A DNA stretch of 64,000 nucleotides from Lentzea albida (GCF_900111005.1 NZ_FOFV01000001.1:806001-870000); one strand, 5' to 3'; shown: positions 43,414 to 55,858, counted from the first letter of the stretch. Notes: a model not told the origin generated them from the sequence alone. A program made the numbers and translations.

Positions 43414-43600
43414 ACCACGCGACTGCCCGCCGGCCCACCACGAACCGGGCCTCCGCTGGCTGCCCACCACAAGACCGAGCCCGTCGCCGCGTGCTCACCG
43501 CGCGAACGAGCCCATTGCTGTGTGCTCACCGCACCAACGAGCCCGTTGCTGCGTGCGCGCCACACGACCGAGCCCCCGGTGCTGCCCACCGCACCACCAA
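43414..43600. repeat. Tandem array of 31-bp period (array 2) in the ligB/GNAT gap
   Basis: Units begin at 43476, 43507, 43538 and 43569, each exactly 31 bases apart and opening with CGAGCCC; a more degenerate unit begins at 43445 and traces reach about 43414. The units share GC(T/C)CACC near their ends. They do not resemble array 1 except for the period. The remainder of the gene-free gap 43289-43733 is GC-rich with no gene seen; a TAGCGT -10 lies just before the next start. Confidence 0.8.
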
Positions 43601-43733
43601 TCCAGTCGCCTGACCTCCACATGGCCAAACCCCCGGCCACCTGGCCCCACCGACAGCTCTGCGCCTCCCCGCACCGCCTCGAACGGCGCAAATCCGCGTG
43701 CGGCCGACCCGCCCACACCACTAGCGTCGCCCG

Positions 43734-44516
43734 GTGCCCGACGCCTCCGCGCTGCTCAGCGCCTTCGACGCCCAAGCCCGCTCCGCCGAGTGGACGTTCC
43801 CCGAGCCCGACGCCGTCGTCCACCGCGACGGCCCCGTGTTCCGGGTGACCTGGCCGCAGCGGCGGGGGTTCGTGGCGGGCCCGCCCGACCTGGGCGTCAG
43901 CGGCTCCGACCTCGACGACCTCATCGCCCGGCAACGCGACTTCTTCACGGAGCGCGGGCAGAGCGTCGAGTGGAAGACGTGGGGCCACGACACCCCCGCC
44001 GACCTGCCCGGACGTCTCGAGGCGGCCGGGTTCGAGTCCGAGGGGCGTGAGACCGTGCTGGTCGGCCTGGCCGAGGAGATGGCGCGGCCGGTCGAGCTCG
44101 ACGGCATCGTCGTGCGGGAGGCGAGAGGCGTGGCCGACGTGCACCGGCTCGCGCTCACGGCCACGACGGTGTTCGGGCGCGGGCACGACTGGCTGATCGA
44201 CCGCCTGCTCGAGAAGGCGGACGACCCGAACGTCGTCGCGGTGCTCGCGGAGGCGAACAACCTGATCGTGTCGTCCTCGCGCATCGAGGTCGTGGCGGGC
44301 ACGGAGTTCGCCGGTCTGTGGGGTGGCGGCACGCTGCCCGAGTGGCGCGGCAAGGGCGTCTACCGCGCTCTGGTGGCGTACCGGGCCCGGCTGGCCGTCG
44401 AGCGCGGCGTCAAGTACCTGCAGGTCGACGCCACCGAGGACAGCAGGCCGATCCTGGAGCGACTCGGCTTCGTGCCGGTCACGACGACCACCGGCTACGT
44501 CTGGAACCCCCGGTGA
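43734..44516 (+). CDS. GNAT-family N-acetyltransferase
   Basis: 260 residues from GTG 43734, with a TAGCGT about 6 bases upstream suggesting a leaderless transcript. The first half is a degenerate GNAT-like module (WTFPEPDAVVHRDGPVFRV), and the second half the catalytic one, with LWGGGTLPEWRGKGVYRALVAYR (the RxxGxG motif as RGKGVY) and DATEDSRPILERLGFVPVTT. A tandem GNAT arrangement is common in actinomycetes. Substrate unknown. Confidence 0.83.
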   Translation: MPDASALLSAFDAQARSAEWTFPEPDAVVHRDGPVFRVTWPQRRGFVAGPPDLGVSGSDLDDLIARQRDFFTERGQSVEWKTWGHDTPADLPGRLEAAGFESEGRETVLVGLAEEMARPVELDGIVVREARGVADVHRLALTATTVFGRGHDWLIDRLLEKADDPNVVAVLAEANNLIVSSSRIEVVAGTEFAGLWGGGTLPEWRGKGVYRALVAYRARLAVERGVKYLQVDATEDSRPILERLGFVPVTTTTGYVWNPR

Positions 44517-44580
44517 GCTCGCGCGCGAGCGGCTCGGCGGACCGCGGGCGCTGACGACAAGCGGACGACGAGCGTCGCAA

Positions 44581-46193
<1,613 letters not shown>

Positions 46194-46197
46194 GAAA

Positions 46198-47151
46198 GTG
46201 GACGAAGCGGTCTCGGTGAGAGATCTCCGCAAAGTCTATAAAACAGGACAAAAACCTGCGGTGGACGGATTGAGCTTCGACGTCCGCCGCGGTGAGGTCT
46301 TCGGACTGCTCGGGCCCAACGGCGCGGGCAAGACGACCACGGTCGGCGTCCTCACCACGCGCGTCCGCCCCACCTCGGGGCAGGCGCTCGTGGAGGGCGT
46401 CGACGTGGTGGCCGACTCGAAGCGCGCGCGGCAGCTGCTCGCCGTCGTGCCGCAGCGCAACAACCTCGACCGGTCGCTCAACGCGCGGCAGAACCTGTTG
46501 TTCCACGCGGCCTACCACGGCATCGGGCCGAAGGAGCGCCAGCGGCTCGCCGACGACATCATCGAGCGGATGGGCCTCAAGGACCACCAGAACGCGCTCG
46601 TCGACACGTTGTCCGGCGGCCAGGCGCAGCGGCTGATGATCGCTCGCGCGCTGATGCACCGGCCCAGGGTCCTGTTCCTCGACGAGCCGAGCACCGGGCT
46701 CGACCCGCAGGCCCGGCTCTTCGTCCACGAACGCGTCGCGGCACTGCACGCGGACGGCGTCACGGTCGTGCTCACCACGCACGACATGGACGAGGCCACC
46801 AAGCTGTGCGACCGCGTCGGCATCGTCGACCACGGCAAGCTGCTCACCCTCGACACCCCGGACGAGCTCACCAGGAACCTGCCGGGCAGCAACACGGTCA
46901 GCGTCTCGGTGAGCCCGAACGGCCACGACTCCGCCAAGATCACCCAGGTGCTGTCCGAAGTGGACGGAGCGCAGCGGGTCGAGGAGGTCGGGAACATGTT
47001 CCGGGTCTACACCGACGCCGACACCGCGATCACGCTGCCGGCCGTGCTGAACGTCCTGCGGGACCTCGACGTCACGGTCAGCGACGTCGCGATCGGCAAG
47101 CCCAGCCTCGAGGACGTCTTCATCCACCTGACCGGGAGGGAGCTCCGGTGA
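46198..47151 (+). CDS. ABC transporter ATP-binding protein (drug/lipid exporter type)
   Basis: 317 residues from GTG 46198. Walker A LLGPNGAGKTTTVGVL near residue 37, signature DTLSGGQAQRLMIARALMHRP, Walker B VLFLDEPSTGLDPQ and the H-loop VLTTHDMDEATK are all present, and a C-terminal ~80-residue domain of the DrrA/NodI type follows. It overlaps the permease gene (GTGA). With guaB1 only 4 bases upstream the three genes probably form one transcript. Confidence 0.92.
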   Translation: MDEAVSVRDLRKVYKTGQKPAVDGLSFDVRRGEVFGLLGPNGAGKTTTVGVLTTRVRPTSGQALVEGVDVVADSKRARQLLAVVPQRNNLDRSLNARQNLLFHAAYHGIGPKERQRLADDIIERMGLKDHQNALVDTLSGGQAQRLMIARALMHRPRVLFLDEPSTGLDPQARLFVHERVAALHADGVTVVLTTHDMDEATKLCDRVGIVDHGKLLTLDTPDELTRNLPGSNTVSVSVSPNGHDSAKITQVLSEVDGAQRVEEVGNMFRVYTDADTAITLPAVLNVLRDLDVTVSDVAIGKPSLEDVFIHLTGRELR

Positions 47152-47918
47152 GCCAGCTGACGACGTTCCGGGCGATCCTGTGGCGCGACGTCTTCGTCAC
47201 GGGCCGCGAACTGCCGAGCTTCCTCGCGCAGGTGATCATCCAGCCGTTCTTCATCCTCTTCATCTTCGCGAAGGTGCTGGGGGACATCGGGTACGTGCAG
47301 GACGACTTCGCGCAGGTGTTGTTACCGGGCATCATCGCGATGAACGGGTTCCTGGGCGCGCTGCAGAACACGACGCTGCCGCTGGTGCTCGACTTCTCCT
47401 GGACGCGCGAGATCGAGGACCGGCTGCTCGCGCCGATCTCCATCCCGCTCGTCGCCGTGGAGAAGATCGTGTTCGGCGCGATCCGCGGCTTCTTCGCGGC
47501 CGTGCTGATGGTGCCCGTCGGGTTCGTCATGCTCGACGTCTCCTGGGCGTGGTCGGGGATTCCCGGCGCTCTGCTGGTGATCGTCCTCGGCTGTCTCGCG
47601 GGCGGCAGCGTCGGCCTGGTCATCGGCACGTCGGTGCCCGCGCGCCGGGTGAACGTGATGTTCGCGGTGATCCTCACGCCGATCCTGTTCACCGGGTCCG
47701 CGCAGTTCCCGTGGCGGTCGCTGAGCGACGACCTGTTGTGGTTCAAGGTGGTCTGCGCGCTCAACCCGCTGACGTACGTGAGCGAGGGCATGCGCGCGGA
47801 GCTGGTGCCGGACGTCCCGCACATCCCGTTGCCGATCGTGCTGCTGGTGCTCGTCGTCGCGATCGCGGGCTTCGGCGGGCTCGGGCTGCGCGGGTTCATG
47901 AAACGCGCGCTCGACTAG
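47148..47918 (+). CDS. ABC-2 type permease
   Basis: 256 residues from GTG 47148. Six hydrophobic segments and the ABC-2 conserved C-terminal FPWRSLSDDLLWFKVVCALNPLTYVSEGMRAEL. Pairs with the preceding ATPase to export a hydrophobic compound or lipid. It contains a rare TTA codon at 47322-47324 (in AQVLLPGI), which would need the UUA-reading tRNA. Confidence 0.9.
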   Translation: MSQLTTFRAILWRDVFVTGRELPSFLAQVIIQPFFILFIFAKVLGDIGYVQDDFAQVLLPGIIAMNGFLGALQNTTLPLVLDFSWTREIEDRLLAPISIPLVAVEKIVFGAIRGFFAAVLMVPVGFVMLDVSWAWSGIPGALLVIVLGCLAGGSVGLVIGTSVPARRVNVMFAVILTPILFTGSAQFPWRSLSDDLLWFKVVCALNPLTYVSEGMRAELVPDVPHIPLPIVLLVLVVAIAGFGGLGLRGFMKRALD

Positions 47919-47924
47919 AGAGAA

Positions 47925-47957
47925 AACGGCCCCGCGCAACGAAAGCGCGGGGCCGTT
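47925..47957. terminator. Terminator between the ABC permease and phoH2
   Basis: AACGGCCCCGCGC (47925-47937) and GCGCGGGGCCGTT (47945-47957) form a perfect 13-bp stem; AGAGAGAAAA precedes it and a CCTCGTT follows, so it can end both convergent transcripts. Confidence 0.88.
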
Positions 47958-47971
47958 CCTCGTTCAGGACA

Positions 47972-49357
47972 CTAGGAGGCGTAGTCCTCCAGCATCTCGG
48001 TGACGAGGGCCGCGATCGGCGAACGCTCCGAGCGCGTCAGGGTGACGTGGGCGAAGAGCGGGTGGCCCTTCAGCTTCTCGATCACCGCCGCCACACCGTC
48101 GTGCCGGCCGACCCGCAGGTTGTCGCGCTGCGCCACGTCGTGCGTCAGCACCACCCGCGAGTTGCTGCCCAGACGCGACAGCACGGTCAGCAACACGTTG
48201 CGCTCCAACGACTGCGCCTCGTCGACGATCACGAAGGAGTCGTGCAGCGAGCGGCCGCGGATGTGGGTGAGGGGCAGGACCTCGAGCATCCCGCGGTCCA
48301 TCACCTCTTCCACGACCGCCTGGCTCACCAGCGCGCCGAGGGTGTCGAACACCGCCTGCGCCCACGGCCCCATCTTCTCGTTCTCACTGCCCGGCAGGTA
48401 ACCGAGCTCCTGGCCGCCGACCGCGTACAACGGCCGGAACACCACGACCTTGCGGTGCTGCCTGCGCTCCATCACGGCTTCGAGACCGGCGCACAGCGCC
48501 AGTGCCGACTTGCCGGTGCCCGCACGTCCGCCCAGCGAGACGATGCCGACTTCGGAGTCCAGCAGCAGGTCCAGGGCGATCCGCTGCTCCGCGGACCTCC
48601 CGTGCAGTCCGAACGCCTCCCGATCTCCGCGCACCAGCCTGATCTGCTTGTCCGCGGTCACCCGGCCCAGAGCGCTCGACGTGCCCGCCAGCAACCGGAT
48701 CCCGGTGTGGCAGGGCAGTTCGGCGATGTGCTCCAGGTCCTCGTACTGGGTGGGGTCGACGACGCCTTCCTTGAACAGGCCGTCCACGAGGGACTGGGGA
48801 ACGTCCAGATCGGACATCCCCGTCCAGCCGGACAGGGTGACGTCGTGCGCCCGGTACTCCTCCGCCGGCAGGCCGACCGATCCGGCCTTGACCCGCAGCG
48901 GCATGTCCTTCGTCACCAGGGTGACGTTGCGCCCCTCAGCAGCGAGGTTGAGGGAGCACGCGAGGATTCGGGCGTCGTTGGAGTCCGTTCGGAAACCTGA
49001 TGGCAACACCTCCGGGTCGGAGTGGTTGAGCTCGACGTGCAAGGTGCCTCCCAGATCCCCGATGGGGATCGGCGAGTCGAGGCGACCATGCCGCAAGCGC
49101 AGGTCGTCGAGGAGGCGCAGGGCTTCCCTCGCGAACCAGCCCAGTTCGGGGTGGTGGCGCTTGCCCTCCAGCTCGCTGATCACCACGAGCGGGAGCACGA
49201 CCTCGTGCTCCGCGAACCGGGTGGGGGCGAGAGGGTCGGACAGCAGTACCGACGTGTCCAGCACATATGTCGTGATGGCTGGGGCGGCGGACTTGCGCCG
49301 GGAGGAAGAACTGCGCGATGAGCCTGAGGTACGGCTCGCGGGACGTCGTGCGTTCAC
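47972..49357 (-). CDS. phoH2: PhoH2: PIN-domain RNase fused to PhoH ATPase
   Basis: 461 residues from GTG 49357 (GAGGGAG upstream). N-terminal PIN domain with the acidic site [13 protein letters not shown] and [10 protein letters not shown]-terminal PhoH ATPase with Walker [17 protein letters not shown] and the DEAQ-type Walker [13 protein letters not shown]. In mycobacteria PhoH2 unwinds and cleaves RNA and is paired with a small antitoxin PhoAT. No clear upstream antitoxin gene is visible in the 307-base gap here. A hairpin (GGGCCGG/CCGGCCC at 49468-49484) lies about 110-125 bases upstream. Confidence 0.92.
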   Translation of the reverse strand: MNARRPASRTSGSSRSSSSRRKSAAPAITTYVLDTSVLLSDPLAPTRFAEHEVVLPLVVISELEGKRHHPELGWFAREALRLLDDLRLRHGRLDSPIPIGDLGGTLHVELNHSDPEVLPSGFRTDSNDARILACSLNLAAEGRNVTLVTKDMPLRVKAGSVGLPAEEYRAHDVTLSGWTGMSDLDVPQSLVDGLFKEGVVDPTQYEDLEHIAELPCHTGIRLLAGTSSALGRVTADKQIRLVRGDREAFGLHGRSAEQRIALDLLLDSEVGIVSLGGRAGTGKSALALCAGLEAVMERRQHRKVVVFRPLYAVGGQELGYLPGSENEKMGPWAQAVFDTLGALVSQAVVEEVMDRGMLEVLPLTHIRGRSLHDSFVIVDEAQSLERNVLLTVLSRLGSNSRVVLTHDVAQRDNLRVGRHDGVAAVIEKLKGHPLFAHVTLTRSERSPIAALVTEMLEDYAS

Positions 49358-49664
49358 GGCAACTCCCTCACGAACGCGGCACCCGCGTCCGCTCCTCGCT
49401 GGGCCAGGCACCACCCTGATCGGTCGTCTCGCCTTCCGCCGGTGTGGCGTCAGGCAGGTCGACCACGAGGGCCGGGTGCCGGCCCCCTCGCGACGTTTTC
49501 TGCCACGATCAGAGCCTCCCTGCGCGGTCCGCAGTGGTCGCGTCCCGCCGCTTTCGAAGTTACCTGTGGAAGTGCCCCAACGGCACGAAGCCACACAGGT
49601 GAATCCGAATTTGTCATCTTCCGGACAACAACCCGAAACGTGACCGCTTCCGTGTTTCAGCTGG
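49358..49664 (-). promoter_or_regulatory. Leader and promoter region of phoH2
   Basis: 307 bases with no convincing gene. GGGCCGG (49468-49474) and CCGGCCC (49478-49484) form a tight perfect hairpin in the presumed 5' leader of phoH2. No small antitoxin-like frame with a ribosome site was recognised. Confidence 0.35.
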
Positions 49665-50915
49665 TCAGATGGTGTTCTCGTGGGCGTTGCGCGCGAGCCA
49701 CGACACTCCGTCCCTCACCTGGGATTCGAGTGATTTCGGCGTGAGGGGCTCGTCGAGAAGTCTCAGGTACCGGGAGTCGAGCGATTCGCCGGGCGCCCGG
49801 ACGTCGAGCCACGCCCGCACGAGACGCACCCCTTCGACGTATGTCGTCGTGTACGCGCGCCACAGCGGATCCGCCAGAAAACGAACCATCTGCCGTGCGC
49901 GGCGGTCCGGAACTAGCAGCCACCTGCGCAGATGCGCAACCACGTCATCCTGGTCCGCACCACGATCGTGTAGCAGCAGGGCGGCGTCCTGCCGCACCGT
50001 GAGCAGGCCCGATGCCGCCGCCTCGACCTTTTCGGACAGTTCGCCGTCCATTCGCAACCCCAGGTCGCCGAAGATCTGCTCCGTCCACCGGCCCCAGCCG
50101 GGTCCGACGGCGGCGTGCAGGCCGAGGTCCGCCATGCCCTCGGCCATCAGGCACTGCGGCGTGTTGATCAGGAAGATGGACTGCTCCGCGTGGCCGCGCT
50201 TCGCGACCAGGCCCGCGTCCTTGCGGCAGTGCTCGGTGTGGTGACCGGGGTAGGACTCGTGCGCGACCAGGTGCGGCAGGTTCGACATGCGGTGGCCGAG
50301 GTCGGCGTTGACGGCGACGCGGCTGCGGTAGCCGCCCAGGTAGTAGTTGAAGCCGCTCCACGGCTTGTTCGTCACGACCTGGTACTCGACGATCTCCTGC
50401 TCGGGCAGCGCGTACTTCTGGCGCACGCGGTCCCGCAGGGCGCTGGAGAGGGCCTGCACGGCGCCCTGGAGCCTGCGCGCGGGCACCTCGTCGGCCGTGC
50501 GGAACGCCGTGAGGCGGTCGGTGAGCGTGCCGGGGCCTTCGAGGACCGCGTCGAGCTCGCGGTGGGCCTGCGCGTACGCGTCCTCGTCGCCGGGCCGGAT
50601 GCGCACCTGGAAGTACTGCTGCACCTCGTCGACGAACGAGACGCGCTGCCCGTCGAGCTTGCGCGCCGTGCAGTCCAGGGCCCTCAGGTGCCCGTCGAGG
50701 AACTGTTTGCGCTGGTCGGCCAGGTCGGTGCCGGGGAGTTCCCTGAGCAGCAGGCGAGCGTGCTCGCCCAGCGCCCTCGGATGAAGGCGCGGTTCGTTGT
50801 CGACGGAGCGGCTCAGCGCCGGGTCGCCGGTGAACGAGTCGACGAACCCGGGAACCAGGCGCCCGAGCCGCAGCCCCAGCACCAGATATCCGCGTACGAG
50901 CTCGTCAGCGTCCAT
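49665..50915 (-). CDS. DUF885-family protein with metallopeptidase-like motif
   Basis: 416 residues. It contains [11 protein letters not shown] (near 215), the HExxPGHH form of the zinc-peptidase-like site in the DUF885 family, then [11 protein letters not shown] where the third ligand (Glu) is expected. The N-terminal 200 residues are largely helical. No signal peptide, so cytoplasmic. A peptidase activity is inferred from the motif. Upstream of phoH2 in the same orientation but separated by a 307-base gap. Confidence 0.83.
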   Translation of the reverse strand: MDADELVRGYLVLGLRLGRLVPGFVDSFTGDPALSRSVDNEPRLHPRALGEHARLLLRELPGTDLADQRKQFLDGHLRALDCTARKLDGQRVSFVDEVQQYFQVRIRPGDEDAYAQAHRELDAVLEGPGTLTDRLTAFRTADEVPARRLQGAVQALSSALRDRVRQKYALPEQEIVEYQVVTNKPWSGFNYYLGGYRSRVAVNADLGHRMSNLPHLVAHESYPGHHTEHCRKDAGLVAKRGHAEQSIFLINTPQCLMAEGMADLGLHAAVGPGWGRWTEQIFGDLGLRMDGELSEKVEAAASGLLTVRQDAALLLHDRGADQDDVVAHLRRWLLVPDRRARQMVRFLADPLWRAYTTTYVEGVRLVRAWLDVRAPGESLDSRYLRLLDEPLTPKSLESQVRDGVSWLARNAHENTI

Positions 50916-51144
50916 GAGTCGGAGAGCTTAGGGCGTCTACCACAGCGTCTTACCCGCGACCGAACCGTGAATCGACGACCACCTGATCGGGGAATGTTGT
51001 TGATCTTGCCGTCACACAATGGTGTCACTCGTGCGGCCGATTGCGATCAACACCTATAGCGTTTCCGCCCGGAGACCCCACCGCTCCGGAGATCCCCGAA
51101 GACTCCGGAAATGACGGGGATAACCCGACATGAAGGAGAATCAC

Positions 51145-51414
51145 ATGAAGAAGGCTTGTGCCGTGGTTGCCGCCGCAGCCGCGCTGTCGCTCGCGTTCGC
51201 CCCGGCCGCCATGGCCGGCGAGGGCCACGAGGGCCACGGCCACGGTTACCACTGGTCGAACGGCCCCCTGCTGGTCCTCCTGAACGGCAACAACGTCAAC
51301 GGCACCGTCGGCGCCTGCGGCAACAACGTCGGCGTCCTCGGCGCCGCCGTGCCGATCAACTCCCCGTCGATCACCGGCACCTGCGCTGCCGGCGGCATCG
51401 TCGACGAGGGCTGA
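51145..51414 (+). CDS. Chaplin-like secreted surface peptide 1
   Basis: 89 residues from ATG 51145 (AAGGAGAATCAC upstream; the earlier ATG at 51130 lies in the ribosome site). Signal peptide about 1-24 (AFAPAAMAG). Mature peptide about 60 residues: a His/Gly-rich start, then NGPLLVLLNGNNVNGTV and CGNNVGVLGAAVPINSPSITGTC with two Cys, close in layout to the chaplin CGN.VNVIG motif. Chaplins coat aerial hyphae with amyloid film. It lacks a sortase signal, as do short chaplins. Ends AAGGIVDEG. Chaplin membership is likely but unconfirmed. Confidence 0.75.
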   Translation: MKKACAVVAAAAALSLAFAPAAMAGEGHEGHGHGYHWSNGPLLVLLNGNNVNGTVGACGNNVGVLGAAVPINSPSITGTCAAGGIVDEG

Positions 51415-51435
51415 TCTCCCTCTTCGTTCTGCATT

Positions 51436-51465
51436 TGGGGGCGTCATTCTTGGCGCCCCCAGATC
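51436..51465 (+). terminator. Terminator between the two chaplin-like genes
   Basis: TGGGGGCG (51436-51443) and CGCCCCCA (51454-51461), followed by GATCGTTTT. It separates the two genes into independent transcripts. Confidence 0.75.
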
Positions 51466-51502
51466 GTTTTACCTCAAGTTAAACCTTCATGAGGAGAAAA
51501 TC

Positions 51503-51775
51503 GTGCTGAAGCAGACCGGCGCAGCTCTCGCTGTCGCTGCCGCTTTCCTTGCCGTTGGTTCGCCCGCGATGGCCGACCCGGGCTACCACTGGAACAACGC
51601 TCCGCTGCTCGTCGCGGGCAACTCCAACAACCTGAACGTGACCGCCGGCGTGTGCGGCAACAACGTCGGTGTGCTGGGCGCGGCGGTTCCGGTGAACTCG
51701 CCCTCCATCACCGAGACCTGCGCGGCCGGCGGCATCGTCGACGGTGACGACTGGAACTGGGGCTGGGACGACTGA
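51503..51775 (+). CDS. Chaplin-like secreted surface peptide 2
   Basis: 90 residues from GTG 51503 (GAGGAGAAAATC). Signal peptide about 1-24 (GSPAMAD). Mature part: YHWNNAPLLVAGNSNNLNVTAGVCGNNVGVLGAAVPVNSP then ETCAAGGIVD, nearly the same core as peptide 1, with a different acidic tail containing three Trp (DDWNWGWDD). The Trp/Asp tail is unusual for chaplins. Tandem duplication of the upstream gene. Confidence 0.75.
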   Translation: MLKQTGAALAVAAAFLAVGSPAMADPGYHWNNAPLLVAGNSNNLNVTAGVCGNNVGVLGAAVPVNSPSITETCAAGGIVDGDDWNWGWDD

Positions 51776-51794
51776 TCCCGCCTTCCGGCAGTTG

Positions 51795-51826
51795 AAGGGG
51801 CGCTCACCTCGCGGTGGGCGCCCCTT
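51795..51826. terminator. Terminator between the chaplin-like gene and the prenyl transferase gene
   Basis: AAGGGGCGCTCACC and GGTGGGCGCCCCTT pair over 14 positions (one mismatch) around TCGC; serves both convergent genes. Confidence 0.85.
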
Positions 51827-51833
51827 CGGCGTC

Positions 51834-52616
51834 TCAGCTGCCGTAACGGCGGTGGCGCTTGGCGTACTCGCGCATGGCCCGCAGGAAGTCGGTGCGCCGG
51901 AAACCGGGCCAGTAGGCCTCGCAGAACCAGAACTCCGAGTGCGCCGACTGCCAGAGCATGAAACCGGAGAGCCGCTGCTCACCGGACGTGCGGATGATCA
52001 GGTCGGGATCGGGCTGCCCGGACGTGTAGAGGTGCTCGGCGATGTGGTCGACGTCGAGGACCTCGGCCAGTTCCTCGATGGTGCCGCCCCGCTCCGCGTG
52101 CGCCTGCAGCAGCTTGCGGACCGCGTCCGCGATCTCCTGCCGCCCGCCGTACGCGACGGCGACGTTGACCTGGATGCCCGTGCGGTTCTTGGTGCGCGCG
52201 GCGGCGTTCGTGAGGCGCTCGGCGTGCTCCTTGGGCAGCATGTCGAGCGCGCCGACGTGCCGGATCCGGAACGGCTTGTCGTCCTCGGCCAGCTCGTCGG
52301 TGATGTCGGCGATGATGTCGAGCAACGGCGCGAGCTCGTCGTTGTCGCGGTTCAGGTTGTCGGTGCTCAGCATCCAGAGGGTGACGACCTCCACTTTGGC
52401 GTCACCGCACCAGTCGAGCAGCTCGAGGATCTTGCGCGCGCCGGCCCTGTGCCCGTGCGCCACGTCGGTGAACCCGGCCTCCCTGGCCCACCTGCGGTTG
52501 CCGTCGAGGACCACGCCCACGTGCTTGGGGGCCTGTGGCGTCGCGCTCAGCTCGCGACGGAGAATCCACTCGTAGAAGTGGATAGCGACGTCTTTCACAC
52601 GGGTGCGGAGTGCCAC
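51834..52616 (-). CDS. cis-Prenyl transferase (isoprenyl diphosphate synthase)
   Basis: 260 residues from GTG 52616. Z-prenyl synthase motifs: VVLDGNRRWAREAG with the catalytic Asp, GHRAGARKILE, and the C-terminal PDLIIRTSGEQRLSGFMLWQSAHSEFWF. It condenses isopentenyl diphosphate in cis. The genome place next to hemolysin III matches the short-chain (Z)-FPP synthase Rv1086 of M. tuberculosis (from memory), which starts decaprenyl phosphate synthesis; product length cannot be told from sequence. Confidence 0.9.
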   Translation of the reverse strand: MALRTRVKDVAIHFYEWILRRELSATPQAPKHVGVVLDGNRRWAREAGFTDVAHGHRAGARKILELLDWCGDAKVEVVTLWMLSTDNLNRDNDELAPLLDIIADITDELAEDDKPFRIRHVGALDMLPKEHAERLTNAAARTKNRTGIQVNVAVAYGGRQEIADAVRKLLQAHAERGGTIEELAEVLDVDHIAEHLYTSGQPDPDLIIRTSGEQRLSGFMLWQSAHSEFWFCEAYWPGFRRTDFLRAMREYAKRHRRYGS

Positions 52617-52693
52617 GTCCGAACAGCGTACGCCGTGCGGAGTTCATCACTGAGGCGTGGTGGGAAACCTACGGTCGCGTAACCTAGGGTCCT

Positions 52694-53365
52694 GTGACCA
52701 CTGCGACCGTTCCTCCCCAGCCCGGACTGCGGCCGCGCCTGCGTGGATGGCTGCACCTCTGGTCGTTCATCGCCTCGGTGGCGACAGGCGCGACCCTCAT
52801 CGCTCTCGCAGCGTCCACAGTCTCCGCGCGCGCTGCCCTGGCCACCTCCGTCTACGGCCTGACCGTCCTGGGCCTCTTCGGCGTCTCGGCGCTGTACCAC
52901 CGCGTCACGTGGAAGTCCGACCGCGTGCGCACGTGGATGAAGCGCATGGACCACTCGATGATCTTCGTGTTCATCGCCGGCACCTACACCCCGTTCGCGT
53001 TGCTGGCGATGGATCCCGACACCGGTTCCACCGTGCTGTGGGTGGTGTGGATCGGGGCCCTGCTCGGCGTGACGCTGAAGCTGGCCTGGCCGCACGCGCC
53101 GCGGTGGCTCGGGGTGCCGATCTACATCGCGCTCGGGTGGGTCGCGGTGTTCGTGCTGCCCGAGCTGCTGCACCACGCCGGGGTTGCCGCGTTGGTGTTG
53201 CTGCTGGTGGGTGGGGCTTTGTACACCGTTGGCGCTGTCTTCTACGCGACTCGGTGGCCGAACCCGTGGCCGCAGGTGTTCGGGTACCACGAGTTCTTCC
53301 ACGCGGCGACCGTGGTGGCGGCGATCTGCCACTACATCGCCATTTGGCTCGCGATGTACTCCTGA
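52694..53365 (+). CDS. Hemolysin III/PAQR-family membrane protein
   Basis: 223 residues from GTG 52694, apparently with only a few bases of leader after TAGGGT. Seven hydrophobic segments and the family's metal-site motifs SALYHRVTW, MDHSMIFVFIAGTYTP and YHEFFHAATVVAAICHY. Role in bacteria is unclear; PAQR proteins have hydrolase-like zinc sites. Divergent from the prenyl transferase, a conserved pair in mycobacteria. Confidence 0.9.
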   Translation: MTTATVPPQPGLRPRLRGWLHLWSFIASVATGATLIALAASTVSARAALATSVYGLTVLGLFGVSALYHRVTWKSDRVRTWMKRMDHSMIFVFIAGTYTPFALLAMDPDTGSTVLWVVWIGALLGVTLKLAWPHAPRWLGVPIYIALGWVAVFVLPELLHHAGVAALVLLLVGGALYTVGAVFYATRWPNPWPQVFGYHEFFHAATVVAAICHYIAIWLAMYS

Positions 53366-53388
53366 CGACCTGGACCGCACGAGTTCGC

Positions 53389-53425
53389 AAAGGGGAGCGC
53401 CTCCACGGGGAGGAGCTCCCCTTTT
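53389..53425. terminator. Terminator between hemolysin III gene and fumC
   Basis: AAAGGGGAGC (53389-53398) and GCTCCCCTTT (53415-53424) followed by TT; an inner stem CCTCC/GGAGG extends it. Confidence 0.85.
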
Positions 53426-53431
53426 TGGCAG

Positions 53432-54826
<1,395 letters not shown>

Positions 54827-54888
54827 GCCATCGAGTCTCTATGGTCGATCACAGCACTGCCACCCACCACTGGCAGAAGGGCACCCTC

Positions 54889-55857
54889 ATGGAGCGTGAC
54901 GTCGACCTCCTCATCGTGGGCGCTGGTCCCACGGGGTTGTTCGCCGCTTACTACGCAGGCTTCCGGGAGATGAACGTCGCGGTCGTGGACGCCCTGCCCG
55001 AACCGGGCGGCCAGGTCACGGCGATGTACCCGGAGAAGATGATCTTCGACGTCGCCGGCTTTCCCGCCGTGCGGGGTCGTGACCTCGTCAACGGACTGGT
55101 TGAGCAGGCGGCGCAGTTCAAGCCCGCCTACCTGCTCGGGCGCCAGGCGCGCACCTGCGAGTCCACTGAGGACGGTCTGCGGGTCGGGCTGGCGGACGGG
55201 TCGGTGATCAACGCGAAGGCCGTGCTGATCACGGCCGGCATGGGCGAGTTCAACCCGCGTCCGCTGCCCGCGGGCGACGGGTGGCTGGGACGCGGCATGG
55301 TGCACTTCGTACCGGTGCTGGCCGAGCACGCGGGGCAGCACGTCGTGATCGTCGGCGGAGGCGACTCGGCGTTCGACTGGGCGCTCGCGCTGCACCCGAT
55401 CGCCGCGAGCGTCAAGATAGTGCACCGCAGGGCCAACTTCCGCGCGCACGCGGCCACCGTGCGGCAGGTGCGGGAGCTCGGGGTGGAGATCATCACCGAC
55501 GCGGAGGTGCTCGCGTTGCGCGGCGAGCCGCTGTCCGAAGTGGACGTCAAGGTCAAGGGCGGGGACGCGCGGACGTTGCCCGCGCAGACCGTCGTCGCCG
55601 CGCTCGGGTTCACCGCCGACCTCGGGCCGATCGAGTCGTGGGGGCTCGAGCTCGACCACCGCGCGGTCCTCGTCGACACCACGATGAAGACGAAGCTGGA
55701 CCGGATCTACGCGGCGGGCGACGTCGCGCAGTACCCCGGCAAGGTCAAGCTCATCGCGACCGGGTTCGGAGAGGCGGCGACCGCGGTCAACAACATCGCG
55801 GTGGCGCTCAACCCGTCGGCCCACCTGTTCCCCGGCCACTCGAGCGACGGCACCTGA
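54889..55857 (+). CDS. Ferredoxin/thioredoxin-reductase-like FAD-NAD(P) oxidoreductase
   Basis: 322 residues from ATG 54889 (AAGGG upstream; ATG 54841 is a possible earlier start). FAD-binding DLLIVGAGPTGLFAAYYAGF near the N-terminus, NAD(P)-binding VVIVGGGDSAFDWALAL near 165 and the C-terminal IYAAGDVAQYPGKVKLIATGFGEAA. The CxxC of thioredoxin reductases is absent, which fits the YumC-type ferredoxin-NADP+ reductase. Partner ferredoxin not in the window. Confidence 0.87.
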   Translation: MERDVDLLIVGAGPTGLFAAYYAGFREMNVAVVDALPEPGGQVTAMYPEKMIFDVAGFPAVRGRDLVNGLVEQAAQFKPAYLLGRQARTCESTEDGLRVGLADGSVINAKAVLITAGMGEFNPRPLPAGDGWLGRGMVHFVPVLAEHAGQHVVIVGGGDSAFDWALALHPIAASVKIVHRRANFRAHAATVRQVRELGVEIITDAEVLALRGEPLSEVDVKVKGGDARTLPAQTVVAALGFTADLGPIESWGLELDHRAVLVDTTMKTKLDRIYAAGDVAQYPGKVKLIATGFGEAATAVNNIAVALNPSAHLFPGHSSDGT

Positions 55858-55858
55858 C

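Noticed and set aside
43414-43600. CRISPR array
   Set aside because: Units are contiguous with no unique spacers, and no cas gene is in the window.
43299-43613. Frame of 104 residues over array 2
   Set aside because: It is made of the out-of-frame 31-bp repeats and has no recognisable motif or start signal.
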